DNA of 64,000 bases from Methylobacter sp. KS41 (lineage in GTDB: Bacteria; Pseudomonadota; Gammaproteobacteria; Methylococcales; Methylomonadaceae), in contig PHSP01000002.1 in NCBI GenBank assembly GCA_002862125.1, positions 1-64,000 on the forward strand, read 5' to 3'. Made by a program: the position numbers and the translations under genes. This document shows, one piece after another, positions 62,957 through 64,000 of this stretch (the stretch's first letter is position 1; the number at the start of each line of letters is the position of its first letter). Below the pieces are notes generated by a model. The model was given only the letters and a program-made list of their open reading frames with translations. It did no database searches and was not told where the DNA came from.

Positions 62957-63532
62957 CTAACGGATGGCATCCAAAGCCTGATTCAAGGCCAGAACATTGA
63001 CCCGTGGTTCTCCCAGAAAGCCCCACTGACGGGGTTCAGTGTTCGCATCAATCAGGGCGCGGAGTTGCTCCAATTTCATGTTGCGAGCCTTGGCCACGCG
63101 ATTAATTTGATAATCGGCTGCCGCCGGACTGATATGCGGATCCAGCCCGCTGGCCGATGCCGTTATCAGATCGACCGGAATCGGAGTCTTGTTGCCTGGA
63201 TCGGCTTCTTTTAACGCCAGGATACGGGCTTTAACCGCATCGATCAAAGCCGGGTTGGTTGGTCCCAGATTTGAGCCGCTGGATGCGGCGGCATTATACG
63301 GCAACGGCGCTGTCGCGGAAGGCCGGCCCCAAAAATGGCCTGGACTGCTGAAATGTTGCCCGATCAGACTGGAACCGGCCGGGTTGCCGCGGCCGTCCGT
63401 GATAATGCTGCCGCCAGCCTGATAGGGAAACAGAAGTTGCGCCAGCCCCGTTACTATAGCCGGATAAATTACGCCCGTTAATAGAGTCAATAGTACAAAC
63501 AAAATAATCGCCGGTTTCAAATGCTTAATCAT
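62957..63532 (-). CDS. kdpC: Potassium-transporting ATPase subunit KdpC
   Basis: A 191-residue subunit with one helix ([20 protein letters not shown]) and an exported domain: [29 protein letters not shown] and the diagnostic [20 protein letters not shown]. It stabilises KdpA-KdpB and aids ATP binding. ATG 63532 is preferred because AAGGAG is 7 nt upstream; the ATG at 63538 touches that site. It follows kdpB closely and precedes kdpD. Confidence 0.94.
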   Translation of the reverse strand: MIKHLKPAIILFVLLTLLTGVIYPAIVTGLAQLLFPYQAGGSIITDGRGNPAGSSLIGQHFSSPGHFWGRPSATAPLPYNAAASSGSNLGPTNPALIDAVKARILALKEADPGNKTPIPVDLITASASGLDPHISPAAADYQINRVAKARNMKLEQLRALIDANTEPRQWGFLGEPRVNVLALNQALDAIR

Positions 63533-63543
63533 TGCCATCTCCT

Positions 63544-64000
63544 TTAAACCAGACCCAGCGCGACCAGAGTCAGGTCAATCGCCTTGATGCCGATAAACGG
63601 AACGATCAATCCGCCTGCGCCGTAAATCAGTAAATTGTTTTGCAGCAGAGTAGCGGCGCCGACCGGCTGGTACTTGATGCCTTTTAAAGCCAGCGGAATC
63701 AGCGCCACGATGATCAGCGCATTGAAGATCACCGCCGACAGAATTGCGCTGGCAGGCGTTGCCAGTTTCATCACATCCAAAACTTCAAGCACCGGATAAG
63801 TCGTAGCGAACGCGGCTGGAATAATCGCGAAATATTTAGCAACATCGTTGGCTATGCTAAAGGTTGTCAACGCGCCGCGCGTCATCAGCATCTGTTTGCC
63901 GGTCTCGACTATTTCGATCAGCTTGGTCGGGTTGGAGTCGAGATCAACCATGTTCCCGGCTTCCTTGGCCGCCTGGGTGCCGCTGTTCATCGCCACCGCA
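63544..64000 (-). CDS. kdpB: Potassium-transporting ATPase subunit KdpB, C-terminal part
   Basis: About 152 residues of the P-type ATPase subunit remain; the gene runs off the right end. The visible part begins within [20 protein letters not shown], just after the hinge region, followed by [20 protein letters not shown] and helices [20 protein letters not shown] through IALVPLALKG-like [19 protein letters not shown]. The phosphorylated DKTG and ATP-binding sites lie outside the window. Stop TAA at 63544-63546, 12 nt before the kdpC start. Confidence 0.95.
   Translation of the reverse strand, partial: AVAMNSGTQAAKEAGNMVDLDSNPTKLIEIVETGKQMLMTRGALTTFSIANDVAKYFAIIPAAFATTYPVLEVLDVMKLATPASAILSAVIFNALIIVALIPLALKGIKYQPVGAATLLQNNLLIYGAGGLIVPFIGIKAIDLTLVALGLV

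Noticed and set aside
49797..63532. Shared MIKHLKP start of the TlpA-like protein and KdpC
   Set aside because: The similarity covers only the N-terminal basic and hydrophobic residues, where chance likeness between signal or anchor segments is common.
1..64000. tRNA, rRNA, riboswitch and CRISPR searches by eye
   Set aside because: No cloverleaf, conserved rRNA block, recognisable aptamer or spaced direct-repeat array was found in the intergenic regions.

Overview
The window looks like chromosome of a gammaproteobacterium, most likely a methylotroph or methanotroph of the Methylococcales. No taxonomic marker (rRNA, pmoA, mxaF) is present, so this is inference. It rests on the gammaproteobacterial housekeeping genes, a kinase resembling methanofuran-pathway MfnE coupled to pabB, and a large set of copper-handling genes. 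No rRNA, tRNA or CRISPR array was seen.

Layout. 1-472: the C-terminal remnant of an integron-type integrase cut by a perfect 34-bp palindrome, then a REP-like element. 473-11900: mostly housekeeping genes (rsmD, a two-subunit M16 peptidase, heme O synthase, a TrpD2/YbiB protein, a tandem PilZ protein, an FKBP isomerase, rlmKL, acyP, an MfnE-like kinase with pabB). 12225-16903: a DUF2959 protein, a small lipoprotein and two overlapping dynamin-like GTPases. 16950-17271: a 322-bp internally deleted IS6-family element with both ends still recognisable. 17292-30298: a Wzx/Wzy-type exopolysaccharide locus behind a candidate sigma-54 promoter. It holds a priming transferase, Wza, a Wzc tyrosine kinase, Wzy preceded by a broken partial duplicate of its own 5' end, Wzx, a methyltransferase and four glycosyltransferases. 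A second REP-like copy sits inside it.

30563-39002: envelope genes (L,D-transpeptidase, RlpA-like lipoprotein, beta-propeller lipoprotein, GH17 membrane enzyme), then an OmpA-like protein, a V4R-domain protein and two Roadblock/LC7 proteins in a row. 39153-41801 (minus): a carbamoyltransferase with DUF5989/SxtK-like and SxtJ-like small membrane proteins, headed by an undescribed 48-residue ORF. 42076-45639 (minus): an SGNH hydrolase, rsfS, nadD and proA.

45916-57071 is the most distinctive region and reads as a periplasmic copper and thiol-redox module. On the minus strand are DsbD, a NosL domain fused to an outer-membrane barrel, a TlpA-like lipoprotein with a CNCC site, a second NosL, a membrane protein with a HCPFC motif, a MacB/LolCDE-type ABC transporter, a small membrane protein, and a TauE/SafE-type protein with a cupredoxin-like tail. 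Divergent from these are a small membrane protein, a protein with 17 methionines in 40 residues, and an HMA-like gene with a one-base frameshift. No nosZ is present, so NosL here probably serves another copper enzyme. 57144-64000: an NfeD-slipin pair, then kdpE, kdpD, kdpC and the 3' end of kdpB, which runs off the window.
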